Shown here piece after piece: positions 1-9,231 of a stretch of DNA of 64,000 bases. The translations under genes and the position numbers were made by a program. This stretch comes from an uncultured Lachnospiraceae bacterium (lineage in GTDB: Bacteria; Bacillota; Clostridia; Lachnospirales; Lachnospiraceae): contig CAMUYQ010000003.1 in NCBI GenBank assembly GCA_947165025.1, forward strand, positions 142,379-206,378. Reading direction: 5' to 3'. Every line of letters starts with the position of its first letter. Position 1 is the stretch's first letter. The notes under the pieces were generated by a model. That model did not search any database. It saw only the letters and a list, made by a program, of their open reading frames with translations, and had not been told where the DNA came from.

Positions 1-73
1 GTCGACGGGGATCTCTTCAAAGGGATGATCCCTAGGGATATAAGATGTGAGATACTTCTGTAAGAAAACGTTA

Positions 74-778
74 TTACAGTACGTGGAAATAGATCGCAAA
101 GAACTGCAGTATCGATCCTGCGAGCACGAAAAGATGGAAGACGGAATGCATATACCGTTTTCCTTTTTTCTTGCCCAGACTGTAGAGCACGGCACCGATA
201 GAGTATGACACTCCGCCGCCGAGTATCCAGAAAACGGCAGGCCATCCGATCGCTTCAACGGTCGGTTTTGCGGCGATGACTATGCACCAGCCGATCGCGA
301 TATAGCATATCATTGACAGTCTCTGATATTTATTGTGATCTATCGCCGTAAACGTTGCAGCGGCTGCCGACAGTCCCCACACGATACCGAATATCGTCCA
401 TGCCCAGCCGGGATGTATCCTTCTGACACCTGTGAGCACGATCACCGTGTATGTTCCGCCTATGAGAAAATAGATCGTGCAGTGGTCTATGACCTGCATG
501 ACTTTCTTTCCCATGTTTTTGTGAAGTCCGTGATAAACGCTGCTCATCGTATATAAAATGATAAGGGATGCGCCGTATATCGATGACGAGACAACACCCC
601 ACGGATCGCCTTTAAGCGCAGATTTAACAACACAGAGCACAAGCGCGGCGATACCGAGTGCACCGCCCACGATGTGGCTGACCATATTGAATATCTCTTC
701 ACCTTTAGTGTAGTCAGGCAATATCCTGTCCCTAAGCTTTGTACGCGGCTGACGAAGTCTTGAAATTGTCTCGCTCAT
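74..778 (-). CDS. Haemolysin III / PAQR-family integral membrane protein
   Basis: A 234-residue polytopic membrane protein of the Hly-III/PAQR superfamily, the bacterial relatives of adiponectin receptors. Roughly seven hydrophobic segments are visible. The family's putative metal-site motifs are present: S-x3-H around H83 (SSVYHGL), DH at 98-99, and a C-terminal HxxxH at H211 and H215. Length matches the usual 210-240 residues. The start is set by GGAGA about 6 bases upstream of the ATG on the minus strand. Family members are called haemolysins from early work, but their function in most bacteria is unclear; a membrane-lipid or hydrolase role is plausible. It lies downstream of two zinc-ribbon genes on the same strand but is separated from them by a terminator, so it is probably transcribed independently. 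Confidence 0.9.
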   Translation of the reverse strand: MSETISRLRQPRTKLRDRILPDYTKGEEIFNMVSHIVGGALGIAALVLCVVKSALKGDPWGVVSSSIYGASLIILYTMSSVYHGLHKNMGKKVMQVIDHCTIYFLIGGTYTVIVLTGVRRIHPGWAWTIFGIVWGLSAAAATFTAIDHNKYQRLSMICYIAIGWCIVIAAKPTVEAIGWPAVFWILGGGVSYSIGAVLYSLGKKKGKRYMHSVFHLFVLAGSILQFFAIYFHVL

Positions 779-800
779 AATATTTCTCCAGAAAAATAAT

Positions 801-845
801 AAAAAAAATTACCGCATCTAATGTAACATATTAGATGCGGTAATT
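801..845 (-). terminator. Rho-independent terminator after the zinc-ribbon operon
   Basis: Arms at 807-822 and 830-845 pair perfectly (16 bp) around a 7-base loop. Read on the minus strand, the hairpin is followed by a T run (the A tract at 801-808). It ends the transcript of the two zinc-ribbon genes and separates them from the Hly-III gene. Confidence 0.9.
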
Positions 846-871
846 CAAGTTTTTGATATAAGTTCGGATGA

Positions 872-1267
872 TCAGTCCACGATCTTTGCGCCGCATTTTT
901 CGCAGAAGCGGCTGTCAGCCGTATTCGGAGCACCGCACTGTGAGCAGAAGATCTTCGGTCCGTCTGCGATCGTTGCTCCGGCACCGAGAATGTTCTTCTC
1001 ATTTTCCGCAAGCTGTTCGATCTGCTTCTTCAGATCCTCGATAGCAGCATATTTTTCCTCAATCTCGGAAAGCTGCTGCGAGATCATATTGATCGAAAAG
1101 TTGGAACGGTTAAGATAAACTGTCTCGCCTATGTACTGCATGAGCGAACGTATCTCGTCCTCTTTGTTAGTGATAGCGGTTTTATATTTGGATGACTCCA
1201 TAAGATTGGAAGTCTTCACGTTGATCGTTGCAAGTCCTTTATTAAGATTCTCCATGAATCCGGCCAT
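872..1267 (-). CDS. Zinc-ribbon protein with coiled-coil N-terminal region
   Basis: A 131-residue soluble protein. The first hundred residues are mostly helical and heptad-like (LSEIEEKYAAIEDLKKQIEQL), consistent with a coiled coil. The C-terminus is a zinc ribbon with two CxxC knuckles (FCSQCG and FCEKCG). No catalytic motif is visible, so the role is unknown; such proteins usually act as adaptors or scaffolds. It follows the next zinc-ribbon membrane protein (1296-2297) by 28 bases on the same strand, and a terminator lies after it, so the two form an operon. A third zinc-ribbon protein is encoded divergently at 2446. Confidence 0.75.
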   Translation of the reverse strand: MAGFMENLNKGLATINVKTSNLMESSKYKTAITNKEDEIRSLMQYIGETVYLNRSNFSINMISQQLSEIEEKYAAIEDLKKQIEQLAENEKNILGAGATIADGPKIFCSQCGAPNTADSRFCEKCGAKIVD

Positions 1268-1295
1268 ATCGGTTCACCTCATTTCTGTAGTCTGT

Positions 1296-2297
1296 TTATG
1301 AGAGCTTTGTTCCGCACTGCGTGCAAAAATCAGAATCGGCGGGTATACGGGCACCGCATGAATGACATACCTTCATCCCGTCATCAGCGGCAGGAGCCGG
1401 AGCAGGAGCGGGAGCCGGAGCAGCCGGTGTGGGAGCGACCGGTGCGTTAGCAGGGGTCGGAGGAGTGAACTTCGCACCGCATCCTGTACAGAAGATCGCG
1501 CCTTCGCGTAATACTTTACCGCATGACGGACATACGTTTGCTGCGGGTGCTGAAGAGCTGTATGCAGCCGTAACAGGCGCAACGCCTCCGATGAGCTTTG
1601 CGATAAGATCCTTGAACACCCACAGGAGCATTGCAAGAAGAGCAAGGATAAAGCCCCATACAGGTGATGCCGTAACAGTCAGTATCTTATCATCAAGGTA
1701 GAGCTCGTCGTATCCGTAATTGTTCATCTTGCTTACGGCAACACCGATCGTGATCAGCCATGCAAGCATCAGAACCGTAAATGAAATACCTGCAGGTCTC
1801 TTGTTGAGTGCATGGAGTATGACTGTGATAATTCCTGCGAGAACGGTGAGATAGAATAAGATCACTCCGAATATGAGTCCTCCGGTAGAATCCTCAAGTA
1901 CATCCATGACATCATTGTCAATAAAGCCGATCAGACGGCTTAGCTTTGAATTCTCTTCAAGTTCATTTATAAGTGAGATGATGCGCGGACCGCTCTTTGC
2001 TACCTCAAACGGAGAGAGTGTGGCATCCTGGAAGACCTCTACGAAGCTTTTGACCTGATTGAACAGTTTTTTGGCATTGATCTCGATACCGAAATCGTCA
2101 AGCTCTTCCTGCGCGTCCTTGAGCTCGTCCTCAGCTGCATCGAGCTGCTTTAAAGCGCTTTTCATCTCTTTTTTCATACTTTTTCTGATGTCTTTGTCGG
2201 CAACGGTGAGACCGCCGGTAAAGAGTGTGACAACAGAAATTATGACAAGCGTAACACAAAGCCATTGGATGATAGTGGAAACAATCTTATTATTCAT
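1296..2297 (-). CDS. Membrane protein with two C-terminal zinc ribbons
   Basis: A 333-residue protein. It has an N-terminal transmembrane segment (residues 10-30), then an extracytoplasmic or periplasm-facing coiled-coil stretch rich in E, D and K (about 35-110), then about three further hydrophobic segments (135-235). The C-terminal third holds two zinc ribbons (VCPSCG/FCTGCG and VCHSCG/FCTQCG) separated by a low-complexity Pro-Ala linker. Function is unknown. Its neighbours on both sides also carry zinc ribbons, which suggests a shared assembly. Start ATG is preceded by GAGGG at good spacing. The Ala-Pro linker is the likely cause of several spurious overlapping ORFs. Confidence 0.7.
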   Translation of the reverse strand: MNNKIVSTIIQWLCVTLVIISVVTLFTGGLTVADKDIRKSMKKEMKSALKQLDAAEDELKDAQEELDDFGIEINAKKLFNQVKSFVEVFQDATLSPFEVAKSGPRIISLINELEENSKLSRLIGFIDNDVMDVLEDSTGGLIFGVILFYLTVLAGIITVILHALNKRPAGISFTVLMLAWLITIGVAVSKMNNYGYDELYLDDKILTVTASPVWGFILALLAMLLWVFKDLIAKLIGGVAPVTAAYSSSAPAANVCPSCGKVLREGAIFCTGCGAKFTPPTPANAPVAPTPAAPAPAPAPAPAADDGMKVCHSCGARIPADSDFCTQCGTKLS

Positions 2298-2334
2298 GTT
2301 AACCCTCGTTCCTTTCCGAAAAATGTTTTTAATA

Positions 2335-2343
2335 ATTGTATCA
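2335..2343 (-). promoter_or_regulatory. Extended -10 promoter for the zinc-ribbon operon
   Basis: Read on the minus strand this is TGATACAAT, an extended -10 box, about 38 bases upstream of the ATG at 2297. No good -35 was seen at 17-18 bases. The 148-base divergent spacer must also hold the promoter of the plus-strand operon starting at 2446; no convincing box for that direction was identified. Confidence 0.45.
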
Positions 2344-2445
2344 CATATTAAGGGATTTGTGCTATTATTTTATACGTGGTTCACGCTCTGTGACCGTTAT
2401 GAAAATCGTTAAATTAAAAAGAACAAGTCACCAGGAGATCAGAAA

Positions 2446-4704
2446 ATGTTTTGTAGAAAATGCGGAGCAAAGATCGAAGAAAACGTCAGATTCTGTCCTA
2501 AATGCGGCACGGCTGTAACCGTTCCGGAGGACAATAAACCGAAGGAAGAACCTAAGCAGGAGCCTGTTAAGGAGAATAAGCCTGAAGAAGTCAAGGCCAT
2601 TGAAGCAACGCCTGCATCAGCGCCTGCTGAGCCGGTTTCAACGGGATACACGGATCAGATCCCAACGATAGAGTATACCGAACCGCTTCCTGCGGTTAAC
2701 ATCGCATCGGTGGCGGACACATCATCGATCCCTCCGGTGCCGCCCGAGATGCCTAAGAAGTCGAAACTTCCCTGGGTGATCGGCGCCGCTGTTCTCGGAA
2801 CTCTCCTTATCGCGGGCGGAGTGATCTTCGGACTCAGGATGTACAATGCCAAGATCTTTGAAGAACAATACAATGTCGTCGTTGATGATATCAAAGACCA
2901 AAAGCTTGATGATGCTGAGGGAATACTTCTCGAACTTCAGGGCAGGAGTCTTTTCCTGACAAAAGATGAGAATAAAGTCATCAATGAAGGCATTGATGAC
3001 ATACACACGATAAAGGAAGCAAAGGAAAGATACGAAAAGCTTGTTTCCGACTGGGAAACAGGCGGAAAGTATGCTCTTCTTGATAAGAAAAAAGCGTTTT
3101 CCGATTCCGAGAAAAAAATCAAATCTTCCATCGACGGATTCAAGCCGGATGATGTAAATGAACAGATCGACGAACTCGAAAAACTGATGGCCGACATTAA
3201 AAAGGAAAACGAGTCGAGAGCATCACATGTTGAAGAGGATATGGATGACAAGATAAAAGAATATCCGTCCGATTCATGTGAGTACTTCATTCTTTCTGCA
3301 TACAAGGATGCGGTGGCAGAACACCTGTCGGATAAGAACTACGTTGCACTTTTTGATGCTGTGGATGATTTTGAAAATGCTGCCGAAAGTCTGCCGAAGG
3401 CAAGCAGCGCACCTTATGTGGTAAAGGGCTTTACACAGGTCGATGTATCGGAACCCGGCATAGTAAAACTGTATATAAATACCGAGGACAGACATCTTGA
3501 TGAGAACAGACTTCAGGTATACGAGAGTATCTCCGGAACAGGTGACTGGAAGACTTGTCTGTTAAAAGAACTGTCGCAGGTTCAGGGTGATCTTACGATC
3601 GATCTTGTTGCCGATATCAGTACGAGTATGACACCGAATTTTTCGACGATGCAGAAAGCGGTAACGGACTTTACCAATTCAACATTCCCTGACACGAAGC
3701 TCGGACTGTCTCTTATTTCATCTATATATTCGAGAGTGATGGACTTCACAAAGGATTCAGGCGCGATCACAAGTGCGGTCAACAACCTTTATCCGGAAGG
3801 AAGCACGAGTCTGTATCAGTCGATGTACTCGTCGGTAATGTACACTGCTGCAGCCGTGGGACCGAGATGCGTCATCGCGTTTACCGACGGAGTGAACGAG
3901 CCGTACGAAGTCGGATACGATATCACATATGAAGATGTCATTGATGTTTCGCAGACGTATCAGGTTCCGGTTTATATTATCGGTATCGGTGATTACGTTG
4001 ACAGTACAATACTTCAGAACATCGCCGACAGAACAGGCGGAGAGTATTACAACATCAATCAGGTATATGATCTGAGCGAGATCTACAAGAAGATCTATTA
4101 CAGCCAGCAGAAGCTGTGGGAAGCAACATATGAGTCGAGCATAGACAATTCGCAGAACCGTAAAGTATATGTTCTTTATTATGATGCGGATGAAGGTATC
4201 GGCATGAACTTTGAAGAAGAAGTCGATGCAAAATCACTTCAGTATATTTACAATGCCGGAAGCGGATATTCTGCGGATAATCTTCTCAGTTTCTATTCCG
4301 AACAGGGATATATTTCAGCTGATGATCTGACAAAGGTCACAAAGCTTGAAGACATACAGACGATAATCAATATCTATTTTGCGAAGAACGGATATGCATT
4401 CACGAAGGATGACGTCCTGTCGAAGATGATCAGCGTCGGCGCGATATCGCAGAATGGATCACTCTCTACCGGCGATACTCTTAACAGGATAAAGAGCAAT
4501 CCGATACTGTATGCTAACTACTCCGCGATCTACAACAGGAGATTCGAGATAATCTATCCTGTTGTCTCCGAGATTTATCGCGAACGCGGAGGTAACATAG
4601 GGCTTGAAGAGATGAAGACAGAAGCATCGAGAAGACTCGGAGAATCTGACCGTACAAGGTTTGCTCCCGATATCACTTCGGCATACAGGAAAGCAAGCAG
4701 ATGA
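2446..4704 (+). CDS. Zinc-ribbon, transmembrane, von Willebrand factor A domain protein
   Basis: A 752-residue membrane protein. It starts with a zinc ribbon (FCRKCG and FCPKCG, residues 2-25), followed by a Pro/Glu-rich linker, one transmembrane helix (about 105-128), a charged coiled-coil region (140-290), and a VWA domain from about residue 384. The VWA metal-ion-dependent adhesion site has the expected DxSxS (DISTSM). The C-terminal part contains a stretch resembling a YARHG motif (IYFAKNGYAF). The topology puts the zinc ribbon in the cytoplasm and the VWA domain outside. It is the first gene of a three-gene operon; its stop codon overlaps the start of the next gene (ATGA), implying translational coupling with the peptidase. 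The role is inferred as a cell-envelope adhesion or assembly factor. Confidence 0.75.
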   Translation: MFCRKCGAKIEENVRFCPKCGTAVTVPEDNKPKEEPKQEPVKENKPEEVKAIEATPASAPAEPVSTGYTDQIPTIEYTEPLPAVNIASVADTSSIPPVPPEMPKKSKLPWVIGAAVLGTLLIAGGVIFGLRMYNAKIFEEQYNVVVDDIKDQKLDDAEGILLELQGRSLFLTKDENKVINEGIDDIHTIKEAKERYEKLVSDWETGGKYALLDKKKAFSDSEKKIKSSIDGFKPDDVNEQIDELEKLMADIKKENESRASHVEEDMDDKIKEYPSDSCEYFILSAYKDAVAEHLSDKNYVALFDAVDDFENAAESLPKASSAPYVVKGFTQVDVSEPGIVKLYINTEDRHLDENRLQVYESISGTGDWKTCLLKELSQVQGDLTIDLVADISTSMTPNFSTMQKAVTDFTNSTFPDTKLGLSLISSIYSRVMDFTKDSGAITSAVNNLYPEGSTSLYQSMYSSVMYTAAAVGPRCVIAFTDGVNEPYEVGYDITYEDVIDVSQTYQVPVYIIGIGDYVDSTILQNIADRTGGEYYNINQVYDLSEIYKKIYYSQQKLWEATYESSIDNSQNRKVYVLYYDADEGIGMNFEEEVDAKSLQYIYNAGSGYSADNLLSFYSEQGYISADDLTKVTKLEDIQTIINIYFAKNGYAFTKDDVLSKMISVGAISQNGSLSTGDTLNRIKSNPILYANYSAIYNRRFEIIYPVVSEIYRERGGNIGLEEMKTEASRRLGESDRTRFAPDITSAYRKASR

Positions 4705-6815
4705 GTAAGAAAACAGAATTTGTAAAATCGCATCTGAAGATTGTGATACCCGTTGCAGCACTTCTCCTCTTTGCGCTTTCGGCCATGATCACGATCCTTA
4801 TTGTCAGGCCAAAAGATACCGCTGATACGAAGGAGATCACATCGGATGAATCCGTTGATGACGGCGAAGCGGAAACGGTATCTGACGAGGAATCTGCCCC
4901 GGCAGAATCTGAAGATAAAAGCGGGGAACGTGAATCCGAAAAGGCCTGGGAGCAGGATCCTGAGGTGTCCTACGTGGATCTGTCGACAAATGATTTTGTC
5001 TGTGTTCCGTTTGATGAGATGCACCTTCGCAGCAATGCCGGAAGTGATCCCAAAGATGACATCGCTGTTATGAAGGCAGGCGATATGGTTCACTGGGACG
5101 GTGCAAGTCAGACCGTAAAGGGAAACGTTTACTATTATGTGGAACTGTCGGATGGGACTATGGGGTATGCACTTGCCGACTGCCTTGTTCCGGTATACTT
5201 CAAGGATGACGAAAGCAGGCTTTCGGTAATCGAAACAGATAATGCCCTTTACACATATGAAATGATGGTAAAGGATATCGGCACACTGACAGAGAAATAT
5301 CCGCGCCTCCTTTCTAAAGAAACGATAGGTAAGAGTGTTGACGGAAGGGATATTTACTGCCTGTATCTCGGCAACAAGGTCGCACCGCACAAAGTATTCA
5401 TTCAGTCTTCGATCCACGGGCGCGAATATATGAACACACAGCTTGTCATGCGCCTTATCGAGTATTACTGCGCCAATTATGAAAACGGAGATATTTGTTC
5501 CAGATCATACAGTGATCTTCTGGACAGGGTATGTTTTGTCATCGTTCCGATGGTCAACCCCGACGGTATAACGATAGTTCAGTCAGGCCTTGATGCATTG
5601 AACGATCCTGCGCTTCGCGAAAATCCCAAGGCGGGCTACGAGGCTGATGCCGAATACATGACGCTTGCGGTTGATGAGTTCGGTGATTCATACTGGATGG
5701 ATCATTACAGGGATGAGACATATGACAGGGCATTCTATCCGCCTGATGTGATCACGTTTGAAGATTACCTGAAGCAGTGGAAGAGCAACGCAAACGGCGT
5801 CGATCTTAACAACAACTTTGACGGCAACTGGGAAGAGGTAAATGTCAAAGACCACATTTCATACGGAAGCCATAAGGGAACCGGACCCGAGTCGGAGCCT
5901 GAGGCGAAGGCACTTGCGGATATTGCCAGAAAAGATGACTACGATATGTATATCAGTTATCACTCAAAGGGCGAGATCGTATACTATGATACGAACGGGT
6001 GCAGTCCCGATGCTTCGCAGAAGTCATATGACCTTGCAAACCTTGCGGGCAGACAGCTTAAGTACATGTCGGTTTCAAACAGGACTGCCGCTAACGTCAA
6101 TCAGGGAGGGTTTACCGACTGGGTACTCCTGGAACTTAACAAGCCTGCGATAACGATAGAAAGCGGACGCCACAGATGTCCTCTTAAGATAGAAGAATTT
6201 AAACCGATGTGGCTTCGTCACAGGGAGCTGTGGGCGGTTCTTGCAAACAATCTTGTAAACGGAGAGCTTTCCAATGAAGCATCTGTTCAAAGTGCGGATC
6301 CGGTGGAGAGCGAACCTGCATATGATCCCGATCCGGTCGAGAAGAAGCTCCCCGTTCATGCTGTTTCTGCTACGTCGGAACTTCGGGCAACGTCAAAGGA
6401 CGGCGCTACATATTATGCACGTAACGTAAATGACGGCGATTACTCTACGGCATGGGTCGAGGGTGTACCCGGAGCCGGAGAAGGACAGATGATCAGCATA
6501 GAACTTGACGGAGTTCATGACATCTCAAAAGTCGTTATCTACGCGGGATACACGAAGACTCCGTACAGATATACGATCAACGGGAAACCGACAAGGGTAG
6601 GACTTGATTTTCAGGATGGGACTAAGCTCGAGAGCAATGTCGAACTGTATGCTCCCGGTAACGGAGACGAGCCTATCACGAACCCTCCCGCTACGGTCAT
6701 CAAACCTGATGAGCCTGTAAGGAGTCAGTATGTTAACATCACGATAATGTCGGCGGTCGGCGGTACGAAATATGAAGATACCGCGATCTCGGAAATTGAG
6801 GTATACGGTTACTGA
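4701..6815 (+). CDS. M14-family zinc metallocarboxypeptidase with SH3-like and glycan-binding domains
   Basis: A 704-residue secreted or membrane-anchored peptidase. One N-terminal hydrophobic helix (about 12-35) is followed by an acidic linker and an SH3-like domain (about 95-175). The M14 catalytic domain follows (about 180-510). Zinc ligands are H239 and E242 (HGREY) and H421 (YHSKGE), and E487 (TIESG) is the general base. The family's substrate-binding Asn-Arg pair in DLNRNF reads DLNNNF here, so the usual arginine is replaced. The C-terminal 150 residues (DGDYSTAWVEG and onward) resemble a discoidin or NADase-type glycan-binding domain. SH3 plus glycan-binding modules and the adjacent amidase point to peptidoglycan stem peptides as the substrate (inference). 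ATGA overlap with the gene before and TGATG overlap with the gene after. Confidence 0.82.
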   Translation: MSKKTEFVKSHLKIVIPVAALLLFALSAMITILIVRPKDTADTKEITSDESVDDGEAETVSDEESAPAESEDKSGERESEKAWEQDPEVSYVDLSTNDFVCVPFDEMHLRSNAGSDPKDDIAVMKAGDMVHWDGASQTVKGNVYYYVELSDGTMGYALADCLVPVYFKDDESRLSVIETDNALYTYEMMVKDIGTLTEKYPRLLSKETIGKSVDGRDIYCLYLGNKVAPHKVFIQSSIHGREYMNTQLVMRLIEYYCANYENGDICSRSYSDLLDRVCFVIVPMVNPDGITIVQSGLDALNDPALRENPKAGYEADAEYMTLAVDEFGDSYWMDHYRDETYDRAFYPPDVITFEDYLKQWKSNANGVDLNNNFDGNWEEVNVKDHISYGSHKGTGPESEPEAKALADIARKDDYDMYISYHSKGEIVYYDTNGCSPDASQKSYDLANLAGRQLKYMSVSNRTAANVNQGGFTDWVLLELNKPAITIESGRHRCPLKIEEFKPMWLRHRELWAVLANNLVNGELSNEASVQSADPVESEPAYDPDPVEKKLPVHAVSATSELRATSKDGATYYARNVNDGDYSTAWVEGVPGAGEGQMISIELDGVHDISKVVIYAGYTKTPYRYTINGKPTRVGLDFQDGTKLESNVELYAPGNGDEPITNPPATVIKPDEPVRSQYVNITIMSAVGGTKYEDTAISEIEVYGY

Positions 6816-7846
6816 TGAAGGAACTTAGAAAAATAAGGGCATGCAGAACTGCGGTCATTGCGGTCATTTCTGTTCTGACGATGCTGCTGTGTGCCTGTAC
6901 TGTTAATGTAAAAACAGAAAAAAAGAAAGAGGCAGAGAAGCCTGAAAAGAGCGATGAACTTGCAATAGAAGTCATACATTTTGAGGATGAGCGTGAGGAT
7001 GATCCTGAAGAAGATGACGCGCTCTTGACTGAGGAAGAAGCGGATGAAACGGCGGAAGATGATAATGATGTCCCGCCGCTTCCCATAGAGCCCGGCGAGG
7101 TGGCACTTGATCCTTCGTGGGAATTTGCTGAGTTCTCCGAGATAAACGACGGAAAGGCGATCCTTTATGCTACCGAGGCAGACAGAAAAGGGATCGTTGT
7201 CGGCATCAATGCAGGACACGGAACGAAAGGCGGTATGTCGGTAAAGACGTTCTGTCATCCGGATAAATCCCCGAAGGTCACAGGCGGTTCAACCGCGGAA
7301 GGATCGATAAAGGCAGCCGCCGTATCGGGCGGAATGACATTCAGGGACGGTACGACGGAAGCATCTGTTGCACTTAATGAAGCACAGATACTTAAGGACA
7401 GACTTCTTGCAAAAGGATATGATGTTCTGATGCTCAGGGACGATGATGATGTACAGCTTGACAACATTGCAAGAACGGTCATCGCAAACAATGTTGCTTC
7501 ATGCATCATTTCACTTCACTGGGACGGCGATGGACTTGATTACGACAAGGGATGTTTTTACATTTCAACTCCTGAGCCGCTCAAAGATATGGAACCCGTA
7601 AAATCGCACTGGGAAGATCACGAGGAGCTGGGAAGCAATCTGGTGAAGGGACTCGGTAACAAGGGATGCAAGATATATGACAACGGAAAAATGACGATCG
7701 ATCTTACGCAGACATCGTACAGCACGATCCCTTCCGTTGATGTGGAACTCGGTAATGCGGCATCGGATCACAGTGATGCGGCCCTTTCGAAGCTTGCGGA
7801 CGGACTTACGGACGGTATCGATCTTTATTTCGCATCTTTGCAGTAG
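6815..7846 (+). CDS. Lipoprotein N-acetylmuramoyl-L-alanine amidase (Amidase_3 type)
   Basis: A 343-residue protein. It has a lipoprotein signal (hydrophobic stretch 12-27, lipobox LCAC) and an acidic linker rich in Asp and Glu (40-90), then an Amidase_3 domain. Candidate zinc ligands are the His in NAGHG, the Glu in TEASVALNEA and the His in SLHWDGD; the C-terminal VELGN supplies the catalytic Glu. This family cleaves the MurNAc-L-Ala amide bond in peptidoglycan outside the membrane. It shares an operon, with overlapping stop/start, with the VWA protein and the M14 peptidase, so the three probably remodel the cell wall together. No separate terminator was seen in the 67 bases before the next gene, which has its own promoter. 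Confidence 0.85.
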   Translation: MKELRKIRACRTAVIAVISVLTMLLCACTVNVKTEKKKEAEKPEKSDELAIEVIHFEDEREDDPEEDDALLTEEEADETAEDDNDVPPLPIEPGEVALDPSWEFAEFSEINDGKAILYATEADRKGIVVGINAGHGTKGGMSVKTFCHPDKSPKVTGGSTAEGSIKAAAVSGGMTFRDGTTEASVALNEAQILKDRLLAKGYDVLMLRDDDDVQLDNIARTVIANNVASCIISLHWDGDGLDYDKGCFYISTPEPLKDMEPVKSHWEDHEELGSNLVKGLGNKGCKIYDNGKMTIDLTQTSYSTIPSVDVELGNAASDHSDAALSKLADGLTDGIDLYFASLQ

Positions 7847-7851
7847 ATCGC

Positions 7852-7880
7852 TTGCCTGATGAGAGACAGGAATATATAAT
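7852..7880 (+). promoter_or_regulatory. Sigma-A-type promoter for the aminotransferase gene
   Basis: TTGCCT (7852-7857) and TATAAT (7875-7880) are separated by 17 bases. The expected start of transcription is about 27 bases before the ATG at 7914, with AGGAG in between. Confidence 0.65.
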
Positions 7881-7913
7881 TAACAAAAATCATTTCTGAC
7901 AGGAGTATGAAAG

Positions 7914-9197
7914 ATGAGAGCGTACAGTGAATTATCAAAGGAAGAACTTAAGAAACTCGAGCAGAAACTTTTTCTTCAATATGAAGAGTACAAGGCAAAA
8001 GGGCTGAAGCTTAACATGGCCCGCGGACTTCCGTCGGCAAAGCAGCTCGACATGGAAGCTGATTTCTTCGGCATACTGTTTCCGGATTCTTCATTTATCT
8101 CAGAAGAAGGCAAGGATTGCAGAAACTACGGTGAGCTTACAGGAATACACGAAGCAAGGAAGCTCATGGGTGACATGATGGAGATCTCTTCCGACAATGT
8201 TATCGTGTTCGGTAATTCCAGCCTGAACGTTATGTACGATACCGTTGCACGCTCGATGATCCTCGGTGTTTGCGGATCAACTCCGTGGTGCAGGCTTGAT
8301 AAGGTAAAGTTCCTCTGCCCCGTTCCGGGATATGACAGACATTTTGCGATCACCGAACAGTTCGGTATCGAGATGATCAATATACCTATGCTTGAGACAG
8401 GTCCCGATATGGATCTTGTTGAAAAGTACGTTAACAGCGATCCTGCGGTAAAGGGTATCTGGTGTGTTCCCAAGTACTCGAATCCGGGCGGCGTAACATA
8501 CTCGGATGACACAGTCAGAAGATTTGCAAATCTTAAGCCCGCAGCGGAAGATTTCAGGATATTCTGGGATAACGCTTACTGCATACATCATCTTTATGAT
8601 GACAGACAGGAGAAGCTCATAGAGATACTCGGTGCATGTGAAGAAGCAGGCAATCCCGATATGGTATACAAGTTCTGCTCAACATCAAAGGTTACTTTCC
8701 CGGGAAGCGGACTTGCCGCACTCGGTACGAGCAAAAAGAATCTTGATTTCATTAAGAGCGTTATAACGATACAGACTATCGGTCCTGACAAGCTCAATCA
8801 GCTTCGTCATGTCAGATATTTCAAGGACATAAACGGAATGCGTGAGCATATGAAGAAGCACGCCGAGATACTCCGTCCGAAGTTCGAACTTGTTCAGAAG
8901 CGTCTGAATGAAGAACTCGGTGATCTCGGGATCGGCAAATGGTCGAACCCCGTCGGTGGTTACTTTGTTTCATTCAACACGCTGCCCGGGCTTGCCAAGA
9001 CAGTAGTCGGAATGTGCAAGGACGCCGGTGTTGTCATGACCGGAGCCGGAGCAACTTATCCGTACAAGCGTGATCCCGAGGATTCAAACATCAGGATCGC
9101 TCCGACGTTCCCTCCTATCGAGGAGCTCGCGTCGGCACTCGACGTGTTCACACTGTGCGTGAAGCTTGCCAGCGTCCGCAAACTTATTGAAGCATAG
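7914..9197 (+). CDS. PLP-dependent aminotransferase (aspartate aminotransferase-like, PF12897 type)
   Basis: A 427-residue fold-type I aminotransferase of the PF12897 group, often annotated as aspartate aminotransferase. Visible landmarks: the substrate-side MARGLPS region near residue 40, NSSLNVMYD (around 100-110), the PNPGG-like turn (YSNPGGVTY, about 190), WDNAYCIHH for the PLP-pyridine Asp, and the Schiff-base lysine K259 in STSKVTFPG. C-terminal arginine for the alpha-carboxylate is likely in NIRIAPTFP. Cytoplasmic. It catalyses amino-group transfer between an amino acid and a 2-oxo acid; aspartate is the inferred donor. It has its own promoter and an AGGAG site. A structured repeat element separates it from the following nudF-like gene. 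Confidence 0.85.
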   Translation: MRAYSELSKEELKKLEQKLFLQYEEYKAKGLKLNMARGLPSAKQLDMEADFFGILFPDSSFISEEGKDCRNYGELTGIHEARKLMGDMMEISSDNVIVFGNSSLNVMYDTVARSMILGVCGSTPWCRLDKVKFLCPVPGYDRHFAITEQFGIEMINIPMLETGPDMDLVEKYVNSDPAVKGIWCVPKYSNPGGVTYSDDTVRRFANLKPAAEDFRIFWDNAYCIHHLYDDRQEKLIEILGACEEAGNPDMVYKFCSTSKVTFPGSGLAALGTSKKNLDFIKSVITIQTIGPDKLNQLRHVRYFKDINGMREHMKKHAEILRPKFELVQKRLNEELGDLGIGKWSNPVGGYFVSFNTLPGLAKTVVGMCKDAGVVMTGAGATYPYKRDPEDSNIRIAPTFPPIEELASALDVFTLCVKLASVRKLIEA

Positions 9198-9231
9198 GAT
9201 CTATCATACCCACTAATGAGTATTGAGGTTA

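Noticed and set aside
4575..5417. Long minus-strand ORF of 280 codons opposite the VWA/M14 genes
   Set aside because: Lies fully antisense to well-supported coding sequence, has no SD and reads as unstructured Cys/His-rich sequence typical of reverse-frame shadows.
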